From JAANXG01 sp049583715 (GTDB lineage: Bacteria; Pseudomonadota; Gammaproteobacteria; Arenicellales; JAANXG01), in contig JBAUWJ010000296.1 of the NCBI GenBank assembly GCA_049583715.1, positions 1-43,613 of the forward strand: 43,613 bases of DNA, in the 5' to 3' direction. Made by a program: the position numbers and the translations under genes. The first letter of the stretch is position 1. Each line of letters begins with the position of its first letter. The notes under the pieces are model-generated. The model was not told the DNA's origin and did not search any database. It saw nothing but the letters and a program-made list of their open reading frames with translations. Of this stretch, positions 32,551-42,237 are shown in pieces.

Positions 32551-33822
32551 GTGGTAACACCGGAGCAGCGTTCTGCGAGATTCGTCAGTCTCATTACCCG
32601 CGATACCCTCGCGCTGGTGTTGGCGGGTGGACGCGGTACGCGCCTGGGCGCCCTGACCCGACACAGAGCCAAGCCGGCCGTCCCGTTCGGCGGCAAGTAC
32701 CGCCTCATCGATTTCCCGCTTTCCAACTGCATCAACTCCGGAATCCGCCGCGTCGGCGTGTTGACTCAGTACAAGGCACACTCGCTCATCCGGCACCTGC
32801 AGCAGGGCTGGGGTTTCCTCAAGGGCGAATTCGGAGAGTTCATAGATATCCTCCCGGCCCAGCAGCGCGCCGGCGAGCACTGGTATCTCGGCACGGCGGA
32901 CGCCGTGTACCAGAACCTGGATATCATCCGCGGCCTCGACCCGCAGTTCGTGCTCATCCTCGGCGGCGACCACGTCTACAAGATGGATTACGGCAATCTG
33001 CTGGCCTACCACCTGGAGAACCGTGCGAACGTCACCGTCGCCTGTGTGCAGGTCCCGCTCCGGGAAGGCAGGGAGTTTGGCATCATGAGCACGCAGGAGA
33101 ACGGCCGCGTTCGCGGCTTCGCCGAGAAACCGCAGGATCCCGAGCCCGTGCCCGGAGTCCCGGACCGGGCCCTGGCTTCGATGGGAATCTACGTCTTCAA
33201 TACCGAGTACCTGGTGGACGCACTGAGCAGCGATGCGGCGGAAGGCGGGTCCACCCACGATTTCGGCCACGACATCGTTCCCCGGGCAGTGCAGGCAACG
33301 GAAGCGTTTGCCTTTCCCTTCACGAACTTCCCCACCGACGAGCGGGTCTACTGGCGGGATGTCGGCAACCTGGATGCTTTCTGGGCGTCGAACCTCGAGC
33401 TGATCGGTGCGCGTCCCGAGCTCAATCTCTACGACGCGGACTGGCCGATCTGGACGCTGCACGACACCTTCCCGCCGGCGAAGTTCGCCATCGACGCGGA
33501 AGGCCGGGCGGGCGTCGCCGAAGACTCGATGGTGGCGTCCGGCTGCATCATTGTCGGGGCGACGGCACGGCACTCCGTGCTGTTTGCGAACGTGCGGGCG
33601 GAACCCGGAGCGGAAATCGAACAATGCGTCATCTTTCACGACGCCGTCATCGGGGCGCGGTGCAGGCTTCGCCGCGTGGTCATCGACTCCCGCTGCACCC
33701 TGCCCGCCGACACGGTCATCGGCTACGATCGCGTCCAGGATGCGCAGCGCTTTGAAGTCAGCGCCAACGGCATCGTGCTGGTGACACCGGAGATGCTCGG
33801 GCAAACCATCCATCATGTCTGA
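32551..33822 (+). CDS. glgC: Glucose-1-phosphate adenylyltransferase
   Basis: Makes ADP-glucose and pyrophosphate from glucose-1-phosphate and ATP, the committed step of glycogen synthesis. 423 residues. LAGGRGTRL at 24-32 is the nucleotidyl-transfer loop; AKPAVPFGGKYRLIDFPLSN carries the regulator-linked lysine and the RLIDFPLSN signature; ILGGDHVYKMDYG (about 136-148) holds the catalytic metal-binding aspartate. A left-handed helix domain ends the protein. Translation starts at GTG 32551, overlapped out of frame by ATG TGG TAA at 32549-32557. The GH57 gene starts inside its last 8 nt. Confidence 0.97.
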   Translation: MVTPEQRSARFVSLITRDTLALVLAGGRGTRLGALTRHRAKPAVPFGGKYRLIDFPLSNCINSGIRRVGVLTQYKAHSLIRHLQQGWGFLKGEFGEFIDILPAQQRAGEHWYLGTADAVYQNLDIIRGLDPQFVLILGGDHVYKMDYGNLLAYHLENRANVTVACVQVPLREGREFGIMSTQENGRVRGFAEKPQDPEPVPGVPDRALASMGIYVFNTEYLVDALSSDAAEGGSTHDFGHDIVPRAVQATEAFAFPFTNFPTDERVYWRDVGNLDAFWASNLELIGARPELNLYDADWPIWTLHDTFPPAKFAIDAEGRAGVAEDSMVASGCIIVGATARHSVLFANVRAEPGAEIEQCVIFHDAVIGARCRLRRVVIDSRCTLPADTVIGYDRVQDAQRFEVSANGIVLVTPEMLGQTIHHV

Positions 33823-35497
33823 CGGGGCGACGGCGCCGCTGCGGGTGGTGCTCTGCTGGCACATGCACCAACCCGATTACCGGCACGCCGAGACGCACGA
33901 ATACCGGGCGCCATGGACTTACCTGCACGCCATCAAGGACTACACGGATATGGCCTGGCACCTGGAGACCAACCCGGATGCCCGTGTGGTCGTGAACTTC
34001 TCCCCGGTCCTGCTGGAGCAGCTCGAGGACTACGGAAACCGGATCGCCGAAACCCTCGCCACCGGCGCCGATCCCGGCGACCCGCTGCTCGCGGCGCTGG
34101 CAAGCCGCGGTATCGGAACCGACACGAGGCTCCGGCGCCGCCTTCTGTCCGCCTGTGCGCGCACCAATGCGCGCGTGATCGAACGCTTCGCTCCTTACCG
34201 GGAGCTCGTCGAGACCGCGGAGCTCGCACTCGGACATCCCCACATGGTCTCGTATCTGAGCGAGCAGTATTTCGCGGACCTGCTCGTCTGGTACCACCTC
34301 GCGTGGTGCGGCGAGACGCTGCGCCGGGGCGACCGCTGCGTTGCCCGTCTGGTCGACACGCAGCGGGGCTACACGCCGGATGACCGCCGCGAGCTCCTGG
34401 CGTGGATCGGGCACACGATTTCACAGCTCATACCGCGCTACCGCGCCCTGATGGAGCGCGGACAGGTGGAGCTTTCCACCAGCCCCTGCACACACCCGAT
34501 TCTTCCCCTTCTTCTGGACCTCGAAAGCGCCCGCGAGGCCCGGCCGGAGCTGCCGCTTCCCGTTCACGGACGCTACCCCGGCGGGGCGGCGCGAGTGCGC
34601 TGGCAACTCGGCGAGGCGCGGCGGCGTTTCGCCGAGGCATTCGGCGTGCAGCCGGGCGGCTGCTGGCCGTCCGAGGGCGCCGTATCCACACCCGTCCTGG
34701 AGATGGTCGAGGAGAGCGGGTTCAGGTGGGCCGCGAGCTCCTTGGGCGTGCTGGTCAACAGCGCCGATCTGCCGCACGATTCGGAGCATTTCCATCGTCC
34801 CTATCGCACGCCCGGGGGATCGGTGTGCTTTTTCCGCGACGACGGCTTGTCGGATCGCATCGGATTCCTCTACAAGGATTGGGCGCCCGCCGAGGCGGTG
34901 CGCGATTTCGTCGACCACCTCGAGTCGCTGGCGGCTCGGCCCGCGTCGCCGGGCCGGGTGCTCGCCGTCATCCTCGACGGCGAGAATCCCTGGGACAGCT
35001 ACGCGGAAAACGGGTACGGTTTCCTGCGCGGGCTCTATGCGGCCCTGACCGCGAGTCCGAGGCTGCGGCTTTCCACCTTTTCCGATTGCCTCGACGACCC
35101 CGAGGTCGAAGTGCGGAAGCTGGATAAGGTATGCGCCGGGAGCTGGGTGTACGGTGCGCTCGATACCTGGATCGGCACGCAGGCGAAGAATGCAGGCTGG
35201 GACCGCCTGAGCGAGCTCAAGCTGGCGTTCGAGGCCTGGATGCAGGGTTACCCCCCGGACGAGGAGGTCCGCCGCGGCACGCAATTACTCGCGGTCTGCG
35301 AGGCGTCGGACTGGTTCTGGTGGTTGGGGTCCGGCAATCCGCCGGAAGTGGTGATGGAGTTCGATGCAGGGTTGCGCGAGCAGATCGCGGCGCTGTATCG
35401 CCACATGGGCGCGGCGGTGCCGGCTTCGCTGAGCGAACCTCTGGGGGAGGCCGGCCCGTCGGACAGAACCGGCGTCATGCTTCCCGGCTACCTGTGA
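33815..35497 (+). CDS. Glycoside hydrolase family 57 (alpha-amylase/glucanotransferase-like)
   Basis: Cytoplasmic GH57 enzyme of 560 residues, no signal peptide. Region 1 is HMHQPDY at 16-22; the nucleophile is E287 in GCWPSEGAVS (region 3); region 4 is FRDDGLSDRIGF at 340-351, carrying the candidate general acid; ILDGENPWDSY at 386-396 and DWFWWLG near 490 complete the family pattern. It probably hydrolyses or transfers alpha-1,4-glucan chains. Position between glgC and malQ, overlapping glgC by 8 nt and malQ by 1 nt, ties it to glycogen turnover. Amylase and 4-alpha-glucanotransferase activity cannot be separated by eye. Confidence 0.92.
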   Translation: MSDGATAPLRVVLCWHMHQPDYRHAETHEYRAPWTYLHAIKDYTDMAWHLETNPDARVVVNFSPVLLEQLEDYGNRIAETLATGADPGDPLLAALASRGIGTDTRLRRRLLSACARTNARVIERFAPYRELVETAELALGHPHMVSYLSEQYFADLLVWYHLAWCGETLRRGDRCVARLVDTQRGYTPDDRRELLAWIGHTISQLIPRYRALMERGQVELSTSPCTHPILPLLLDLESAREARPELPLPVHGRYPGGAARVRWQLGEARRRFAEAFGVQPGGCWPSEGAVSTPVLEMVEESGFRWAASSLGVLVNSADLPHDSEHFHRPYRTPGGSVCFFRDDGLSDRIGFLYKDWAPAEAVRDFVDHLESLAARPASPGRVLAVILDGENPWDSYAENGYGFLRGLYAALTASPRLRLSTFSDCLDDPEVEVRKLDKVCAGSWVYGALDTWIGTQAKNAGWDRLSELKLAFEAWMQGYPPDEEVRRGTQLLAVCEASDWFWWLGSGNPPEVVMEFDAGLREQIAALYRHMGAAVPASLSEPLGEAGPSDRTGVMLPGYL

Positions 35498-36960
35498 TGA
35501 CCTCGACGGACACCCGTCTGCTCGAGCAGCGCCGCGCGGGCCTGTTGCTGCATGTCACGTCCCTGCCCGGGCCGGCGGCACGGGGCCGGCTGGGGCCGGA
35601 CGCATTCCGGTTCGTGAGCTGGCTGGCGGACGCCGGCTTCACCGTATGGCAGACCCTGCCGCTCGGACCCGTTGGATGGGATCTCTCGCCCTACCAGTCC
35701 TCCTCCGCTTTCGCTCTGGAGCCGGCGCTCGCGGCAGTCCCGCAGGTGGACAAGGACCCCGCAGCCGCGTCGGGCGCAGAGCTGCAACCCGCCAACTGGC
35801 GCGCTGCGGCACGGGAATTTCTGGCGCAGGATGCGGCCAATGTCTGGCGAAAGAGTTATCTCGAATTTCTGCGCAACAATGATGACTGGCTGGAGGATTT
35901 CTCGCTCTTCACCGCCATCCGGGAAGCTCATGAAGGCAAGCCCTGGTACGACTGGGAAACGCCGTTGCGGGACCGGGATGCCGGTGCGCTCAGGGCTTTC
36001 GCGCAGGAGCACGCGCCGCGGCTCGACCTCGTCCGCTATCAGCAGTTCGTCCTGCACTCACAATGGCAGGCGCTGCGCGCCCATGCGGCCGGGCACGGCA
36101 TCGTGCTGTTCGGGGACGTGCCCATCTTTGTCGCCCATGACAGCGCCGACGTGTGGGCGCACCGCGGGCTCTTTCAGCTCCGGCCCGATGGTCATATGAG
36201 CACGGTGGCGGGCGTGCCGCCGGATTACTTTTCGGAACAAGGGCAGCGTTGGGGACAACCGCTGTACGACTGGGAAGAACATGCGGCGAAAGGCTTTCGT
36301 TGGTGGGCCAGGCGGCTGGCGGTGCAGGGTGAACGCTTCGATCTCCTGCGCCTGGACCACTTCCGTGGTTTCGAATCCTGCTGGGCCATCGATGCGGATA
36401 CGCCCGGCGCGGCGAACGGCGCCTGGCAGGCGGGGCCGGGCAGAACGTTCTTCGACGCGGTGCGGGCCCTGAACGGGCCTTTGCCCTTTGTCGCGGAGAA
36501 CCTCGGCGTGATCACGCCCGAGGTGGAGCGGCTCCGGCGCCTGTGCGGCATGCCCGGCATGAGCGTCCTGCAGTTCGGGTTCGACGGCAACGCCGGGAAC
36601 GCCAACCTGCCGCACAACCATGAGCGGGCGTCGGTCACTTACGCCGGCACCCACGACAACGACACCACGCTCGGCTGGTGGAGGAATCTGCCCGCGGCCG
36701 TGAGAGACCAGGTGCGCGACTACCTCGGATGGCCGGCCGAGCCCATGCCGGCGCCCATGGTCCGCGCGGCGACGAGATCGGTCGCGGCCCTCGCCGTGCT
36801 CACCCTGCAGGACTTGTTGGAGCTCGATTCGCCGGCACGCATGAACACGCCCGGGCGCGGCGAGGGAAACTGGCGCTGGAGGTTCAGTTGGAGCCAGATT
36901 CCCGAGGCGCTCGCCTCGGACACGCGCCGCCTGCTGGCGCATTACGGCCGCTCCTCATAG
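35497..36960 (+). CDS. malQ: 4-alpha-glucanotransferase (amylomaltase)
   Basis: GH77 disproportionating enzyme, 487 residues; moves maltosyl and longer units between glucans, releasing glucose. D287 in RLDHFRGF is the nucleophile, E334 in VAENLGVIT the acid/base and D387 in THDNDTTLGWW the third carboxylate. The N-terminal HVTSLPGP and SPYQSSSAFALEP are standard. It starts at ATG in TGATGA, sharing one base with the GH57 stop. The 3' end overlaps the convergent glgP1 gene by 6 nt. Length fits the short bacterial type. Confidence 0.96.
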   Translation: MTSTDTRLLEQRRAGLLLHVTSLPGPAARGRLGPDAFRFVSWLADAGFTVWQTLPLGPVGWDLSPYQSSSAFALEPALAAVPQVDKDPAAASGAELQPANWRAAAREFLAQDAANVWRKSYLEFLRNNDDWLEDFSLFTAIREAHEGKPWYDWETPLRDRDAGALRAFAQEHAPRLDLVRYQQFVLHSQWQALRAHAAGHGIVLFGDVPIFVAHDSADVWAHRGLFQLRPDGHMSTVAGVPPDYFSEQGQRWGQPLYDWEEHAAKGFRWWARRLAVQGERFDLLRLDHFRGFESCWAIDADTPGAANGAWQAGPGRTFFDAVRALNGPLPFVAENLGVITPEVERLRRLCGMPGMSVLQFGFDGNAGNANLPHNHERASVTYAGTHDNDTTLGWWRNLPAAVRDQVRDYLGWPAEPMPAPMVRAATRSVAALAVLTLQDLLELDSPARMNTPGRGEGNWRWRFSWSQIPEALASDTRRLLAHYGRSS

Positions 36961-39510
36961 CTCGATCATGATGCCCATTTCCAGCGGGTGCGCCAGCAGC
37001 TCGTGGTAGGGAAACACGCGCAGCCGGTAGCGGAATATGCCGTTCTCGTTCAGCGGCAACGACAGCCGGTATACGGCCTGGTCCCCGTCGCCCTCCACCA
37101 GCGGCAAACGGTGACTGGCGGAAGGCCTGGAGGCATGAGTCGCGGGCCACTCGGCGCATTCCACTGCAATGTGCTCGGGTTCCAGCCCGCCGCAGGTCAC
37201 GGCCACCGCCAACTCCAGGGAATCACCGGTGTGGACTGCGGACGGCGTCTCGCCCACGCGCCGTGCCTTCACGTCCGCCCACCGCTCCCGTACCCGGCGT
37301 TTCCAGGCGGTCAGCTCGACGGCGTGCACTGCGGAATCCGAGATCAGTCGCCGGCCCTTCTCGGCGGCGGGTAGATAGTAGTTCGATACATACTGCCTCA
37401 TCATTCGATTGGCGCTGAAACGCGGGAGCGTGGTCTTCATCGAGTGCTTGGAACGGGATATCCAGGCCGCCGGAAACCCGGTGTTGTCCAGCAGGAAGTA
37501 GGTCGGGATGATCTCGTGCTCCAGCAGATCCAGGAGCTGCTCGGCTTCGAGGCGGTCGCGGTCGTCGTCGTCCGGTACGTCCACCTGCGGCGTGATGGCC
37601 CAGCCGTTGTAGCCGTCGTAGGCTTCCGCCCACCAGCCGTCGAGAACGCTCAGGTTCAGCACGCCGTTTATGGCGGCTTTCTGCCCGGAGGTGCCGCTCG
37701 CCTCCAGCGGATAGCGCGGCGTGTTCAGCCACAGGTCCACGCCGGTCACCAGCTTGCGCGCCAGGTCCAGGCCATAGTCTTCCAGGAAGAACAGCTTGCC
37801 GGCGAACTCCCGGGTTCTCGACAGCCGCACGATATCCTCGATGAGCTGCTGGCCCGGCCGGTCCTGGGGATGCGCCTTGCCGGCAAACAGCAGCATCACC
37901 GGCCTCTTCGGATCGTTGAGCAGTTTCGCCAGCCGTTCACTGTCACGGAACAGCAGGGTAGCCCGCTTGTAGGTCGCGAAACGCCGTGCGAAACCGATGA
38001 TCATCACGTTGGTGCGGGTGGGGGCGAGCGGCTCGACCAGCATTTCCGCCATCGATTCGGCAAAGCCGCGGCGCCGGTAGTGGCTTCGCATGCGCTCCTG
38101 TATCCGGCTCAGCATTTCGGTCTTCAACGATCGCCGCAGATTCAGGAACCGGTGGTCGGCGATCCCGTCGATGCATTTCTCCCAGAAGTCGGCGTCGGTC
38201 AGCCGTTTGCGCCAGCCGGGATTTCGAAGGTCGAACAGAGTCGACCAGTCACGGGCGAGAAATGTGGGAATGTGAACACCGTTGGTGATGTAGCCGATCG
38301 CATTTTCGTCCACCGGTATCTGCGGCCACAGGTAGTTCGTCATCTCCGACGTGACGCGGGCATGCACTTTGCTGACGCTGTTGCAGTATTTCGCGCCCTT
38401 GAGCCCCAGCGCCGTCATGCTGAACCGATCCGGCCAACCCGGAGAATGGCCGAGCTCGAAGAATCGCTCCGGCGGGATACCCAGCTTCCGGATCCAGGGC
38501 TCCATGTGCTCCTGCACCAGGCCGCGGTCGAAGGCGTCATGCCCGGCCGCCACCGGGGTGTGGGTGGTGAATACCGTGGTCGCCGTAACGATCTCCAGAG
38601 CGACATCCATGGCCATGCCGGCTTCTACCTGCTCACAGCAGCGTTCGACGATCTGGAACGCCGCGTGCCCCTCGTTGACGTGCCACACGTGGGGGGCGAT
38701 GCCCAGCCTGCGCAGGGCGCGAACCCCACCTATCCCCAGCACCATTTCCTGCGCGATGCGCGTACGCTCGTCGCCGCCGTACAGTTGGTAGGTGATGGAC
38801 CGGTCCTCCACGGTGTTCCGGTCGACTCCGGTATCCAGCAGCACCAGGCGGACGTTTCCGATCCGGACTTCCCACAGGGCAACATGCACTTCCCGTCCGG
38901 GGAAATCGACGGTGATGCTCGCCGGTGCGCCGCCGTGATCGCGCAGGCGCGTGATGGGCAGATCGTCGAAATCGGCCGGCTCGAGCCGGCAAACCTGCTC
39001 GCCGCGTCCGTTGATTTCCTGGGTGAAGTATCCCTGGTGGTACAGCAGGCCCACCGAGACAAAGGGGATGCCGCTGTCGCTGGCCGCTTTGCAGTGGTCG
39101 CCCGCCAGCACGCCAAGACCGCCGGAGTACAGCTTCAGGCTCTCGTGCAGGCCGTATTCGGCACAGAAATAAGCGACCAGATCGGACTGCTCCCGCAGTC
39201 GCACTGCCAACGGGTCGTCACCGTCGCTGGTTTGCGCCAGGTAGCCGTCCATGGTGGCCAGCACGCGTTCATAGGCCTCGATGAAACCGCGATCCTCGGC
39301 GAGCTCGCGCAATCTCCCTTCCGGCACTTGCCGCAGGAACCGCTTCGGATTGTGGTCGCACTCGCGCCAGAGCGCCTCGTCGATGCGAAAGAACAACGAG
39401 CGCACCGAGCGCTCCCAACTGTAGAGCAGATTGTTGGCGAGCTCCGGCAGACGCGACAGAGCCGGTGGAATTCTCGGCTCGACATGCACCAGATAGAAGG
39501 ACTTATCCAT
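36955..39510 (-). CDS. glgP: Alpha-glucan phosphorylase 1
   Basis: GT35 phosphorylase of 851 residues in the alpha-glucan phosphorylase subfamily distinct from E. coli GlgP/MalP; releases glucose-1-phosphate from glucan ends. Residues 1-95 resemble the DUF3417 N-terminal domain (LPELANNLLYSWERSVRSLF). The core shows YSGGLGVLAGDHCKAASD, VWHVNEGHAAFQ, FTTHTPVAAGHD, GFARRFATYKRA and the PLP lysine K611 in EASGTSGQKAAINGVLN. MDKSFYLVHVEP was chosen as start, as the 14 upstream residues lack family character. Divergent from the second phosphorylase across 178 bp. Confidence 0.95.
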   Translation of the reverse strand: MDKSFYLVHVEPRIPPALSRLPELANNLLYSWERSVRSLFFRIDEALWRECDHNPKRFLRQVPEGRLRELAEDRGFIEAYERVLATMDGYLAQTSDGDDPLAVRLREQSDLVAYFCAEYGLHESLKLYSGGLGVLAGDHCKAASDSGIPFVSVGLLYHQGYFTQEINGRGEQVCRLEPADFDDLPITRLRDHGGAPASITVDFPGREVHVALWEVRIGNVRLVLLDTGVDRNTVEDRSITYQLYGGDERTRIAQEMVLGIGGVRALRRLGIAPHVWHVNEGHAAFQIVERCCEQVEAGMAMDVALEIVTATTVFTTHTPVAAGHDAFDRGLVQEHMEPWIRKLGIPPERFFELGHSPGWPDRFSMTALGLKGAKYCNSVSKVHARVTSEMTNYLWPQIPVDENAIGYITNGVHIPTFLARDWSTLFDLRNPGWRKRLTDADFWEKCIDGIADHRFLNLRRSLKTEMLSRIQERMRSHYRRRGFAESMAEMLVEPLAPTRTNVMIIGFARRFATYKRATLLFRDSERLAKLLNDPKRPVMLLFAGKAHPQDRPGQQLIEDIVRLSRTREFAGKLFFLEDYGLDLARKLVTGVDLWLNTPRYPLEASGTSGQKAAINGVLNLSVLDGWWAEAYDGYNGWAITPQVDVPDDDDRDRLEAEQLLDLLEHEIIPTYFLLDNTGFPAAWISRSKHSMKTTLPRFSANRMMRQYVSNYYLPAAEKGRRLISDSAVHAVELTAWKRRVRERWADVKARRVGETPSAVHTGDSLELAVAVTCGGLEPEHIAVECAEWPATHASRPSASHRLPLVEGDGDQAVYRLSLPLNENGIFRYRLRVFPYHELLAHPLEMGIMIEL

Positions 39511-39688
39511 TGGCACGCACAGGCAATTCCACCTCGTGGAGACGGGCGACATTCTACCCTGAACCGCTGCGTCGGTGGATGGGCAGCGGCTGCTTGATCC
39601 ATGTCATACCATCTTCGTTGTTCCGGGTGGAGAATCCCGGGCTCGAGATGTAAGTCGACATTGCCGCGGCGACAAGCTCTGAATTCAT

Positions 39689-42232
39689 ATGCTGCCTGAC
39701 AAGAGCTACGTGGGCCCGGACCTCCCGGAGCCGCTGCGGGACCTGGCCCCGCTGGCGCTCGATCTTCGCTGGAGCTGGAACCACAGCATGGACTCCTTGT
39801 GGGAATCGATCGACCGGGACCTGTGGCTTGCCACGGGCAATCCCTGGGCACTGCTGGAGACGGTTTCCGTGCAACGCCTGCGGGCCTTGGCCGAGGATCC
39901 CGTGTTTCTCGCCGACCTCCAACGGCACAGCGAGGCACGGCGCGAAGCTGGGGCCGCCGCCTCCTGGTGCGAAACCTGCGTCGACAGGCAGGTTCTCGGT
40001 CGGGTGGCCTACTTCAGCATGGAGTTCGGTCTCTCCGAAGCCCTGCCTCTGTACTCCGGCGGGCTGGGTATTCTCGCCGGCGATTATCTCAAGACCGCAT
40101 CGGACCTGGGTGTGCCGGTTACCGGCGTCGGCATGTTGTTCCAGCGCGGCTATTTCCGCCAGGCCATTGATGCGAGAGGCCGCCAGCTCGCCCTGTACCC
40201 CTACAACGACCCCGTGCTGATGCCCGTCATGCCGCTGCGTGACGAAAGCGGGGAGTGGCTGCGGGTCTTCCTGCCGCTGCCGGGCCGGACACTGATGCTG
40301 CGTTGCTGGGAAGTCGTGGTCGGTCGAAACGTGTTGTACCTGCTCGATGCGAACGACCCGGTGAACTCACCCCGGGACCGCGGCATCACGGGAGAGCTGT
40401 ATGGGGGCAACATCGAGACCCGATTGCAGCAGGAGCTCGTGCTGGGGGTGGCAGGGTGGCAGCTCATGGATCTGCTGGCCAAAGACGTCAGAACCTGTCA
40501 TTTGAACGAGGGCCACGCCGCGTTCGCGACGCTTGCGCGTGCAGCCTCCCTCATGGCGGCACACGACCTGGATGTGGATAGTGCGCTTGCCGCCGCACGC
40601 AGCGGTACTGTGTTCACCACGCACACCCCGGTGTCCGCGGCTTTCGATCGCTTTCCCCTGGCACTGGCCGGTCAATATCTGGAACCGCTGGCGACTCAGT
40701 GGCACATCCCGCTGGACCGTATACTGGCGCTGGGCGCCGAGCGCACCTCCTCGGGAGAGGCCCGGTTCAACATGGCCGCGCTCGCGGCGCGCACCGCGGG
40801 CGCCATCAACGGCGTGTCCTCGTCCCACGAGGCGGTCAGTCGTACGCTGTTCGCACCGATGTTCCCGCGCTGGCCGTTGTCGGAGATCCAGGTTGGTCAC
40901 GTCACGAACGGCGTGCATGTGCCCTCGTGGGACTCTTCGGCCGCGGACAGGCTGTGGACGCGGGCCTGCGGCAAGGAACGCTGGCGCGGAGGCCAGGAAG
41001 AGCTGGAAGCCTTTCTGCGGGAAGTCCCCGACGAACAGCTATGGGAGTGCCGCTGCGAGAGCAGGCGCCACCTGATCGACGAGCTGCTGGTACGCCAGCG
41101 CCGGCAGGCGGCGCGACGTGGACAGCCGCCGAACGGGGCCACCGGATCCGGTCCCGCCCTGGATCCCAACGCGCTCACCATCGGCTTCGCGCGGCGCTTC
41201 ACGGGGTACAAACGCACCAACCTGCTGCTGCGCGAGCCGGACAGGTTATTGGACATGATGTCCGATGCGGCGCGACCGGTGCAACTGGTGTTGGCGGGCA
41301 AGGCGGATCCACGCGACCCGGAGGGCCTGGCGATGATCGAGGAATGGACTCGCTTTCTTCGCCATCCGCGGCTGCGCCCGGGCAGCGTCGTGTTCGTGGA
41401 GGACTACGACATGGCGGTGGCCGCGGCCCTGACCGCCGGCGTGGATGTATGGATCAACACGCCGCGCCGACCGTGGGAGGCGTGCGGCACCAGCGGCATG
41501 AAGGTGCTGGTGAACGGCGGGCTGAACCTTTCGGTGCTCGACGGGTGGTGGGCGGAGGCATACGAGCCGCCGCTCGGCTGGGCCATCGGAGACGGCCGCC
41601 TCCCCGAGACCGGCGAGGAATGGGATGCCCGCGATGCGCGGTCCCTCTACGAAGTGCTGGAGACGGTCGTCATCCCGCAGTTCTTCGAACGAGATGAATC
41701 CGGAACGCCCAGGAACTGGGTGGCACGGATGCGGGAGAGCATGGCCCGGCTCACGCCCAGATTTTCGGGTAATCGCATGCTGCGCGAATACGTGGAGGCT
41801 TACTACCTTCCCCTCGCAAAGAACTACGTGGCACGTCTCGCAAACGGAGGCCGGCTCGCGAAAGAGATCGCGGGCTGGCAGGAGCGCACGATGAAGCACC
41901 TGAGCGAAATCCGGGTCGAAGGGCCGGCATTCACCGCTGTCCCGGAGGGTTGGCGCGCCGGCGCGCGCGTCTACCTGGACGGTCTTCGTGTCGAGGACGT
42001 GCGTGTCGAATTGTACGCCGACCCCGAGCAAGACGACGGGAATGCGGAGCGCATTGTCTTGCAGGCCGATGATACCCTGCGAGGCGCCGTGCAGGGCTTT
42101 CACTACGAAGCGACACTGCGAACCAGCCGGCCGCTATCCCACTACACGCTGCGAGTCCGTCCGCATCATGAGCACGCGGTCGTGCCGCTGGAATGCCCGG
42201 TCATCTTCTGGGGACGGTCCGGTCCCCCTTGA
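39689..42232 (+). CDS. glgP: Alpha-glucan phosphorylase 2
   Basis: A second GT35 phosphorylase, 847 residues, of the same subfamily but clearly diverged from its neighbour. The DUF3417 domain (LALDLRWSWNHSMDSLWE) is at 20-100; YFSMEFGLSEALPLYSGGLG near 108-127; CHLNEGHAAF near 270-279; GFARRFTGYKRTNLLL near 499-514; and the PLP lysine is K605 in CGTSGMKVLVNGGLNLSVLD. The C-terminal 100 residues form an extra beta-rich domain (VRVELYADPEQ). Glucokinase starts 6 nt after the stop. It may differ from GlgP1 in chain-length or branch preference. Confidence 0.95.
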   Translation: MLPDKSYVGPDLPEPLRDLAPLALDLRWSWNHSMDSLWESIDRDLWLATGNPWALLETVSVQRLRALAEDPVFLADLQRHSEARREAGAAASWCETCVDRQVLGRVAYFSMEFGLSEALPLYSGGLGILAGDYLKTASDLGVPVTGVGMLFQRGYFRQAIDARGRQLALYPYNDPVLMPVMPLRDESGEWLRVFLPLPGRTLMLRCWEVVVGRNVLYLLDANDPVNSPRDRGITGELYGGNIETRLQQELVLGVAGWQLMDLLAKDVRTCHLNEGHAAFATLARAASLMAAHDLDVDSALAAARSGTVFTTHTPVSAAFDRFPLALAGQYLEPLATQWHIPLDRILALGAERTSSGEARFNMAALAARTAGAINGVSSSHEAVSRTLFAPMFPRWPLSEIQVGHVTNGVHVPSWDSSAADRLWTRACGKERWRGGQEELEAFLREVPDEQLWECRCESRRHLIDELLVRQRRQAARRGQPPNGATGSGPALDPNALTIGFARRFTGYKRTNLLLREPDRLLDMMSDAARPVQLVLAGKADPRDPEGLAMIEEWTRFLRHPRLRPGSVVFVEDYDMAVAAALTAGVDVWINTPRRPWEACGTSGMKVLVNGGLNLSVLDGWWAEAYEPPLGWAIGDGRLPETGEEWDARDARSLYEVLETVVIPQFFERDESGTPRNWVARMRESMARLTPRFSGNRMLREYVEAYYLPLAKNYVARLANGGRLAKEIAGWQERTMKHLSEIRVEGPAFTAVPEGWRAGARVYLDGLRVEDVRVELYADPEQDDGNAERIVLQADDTLRGAVQGFHYEATLRTSRPLSHYTLRVRPHHEHAVVPLECPVIFWGRSGPP

Positions 42233-42237
42233 GCGGC

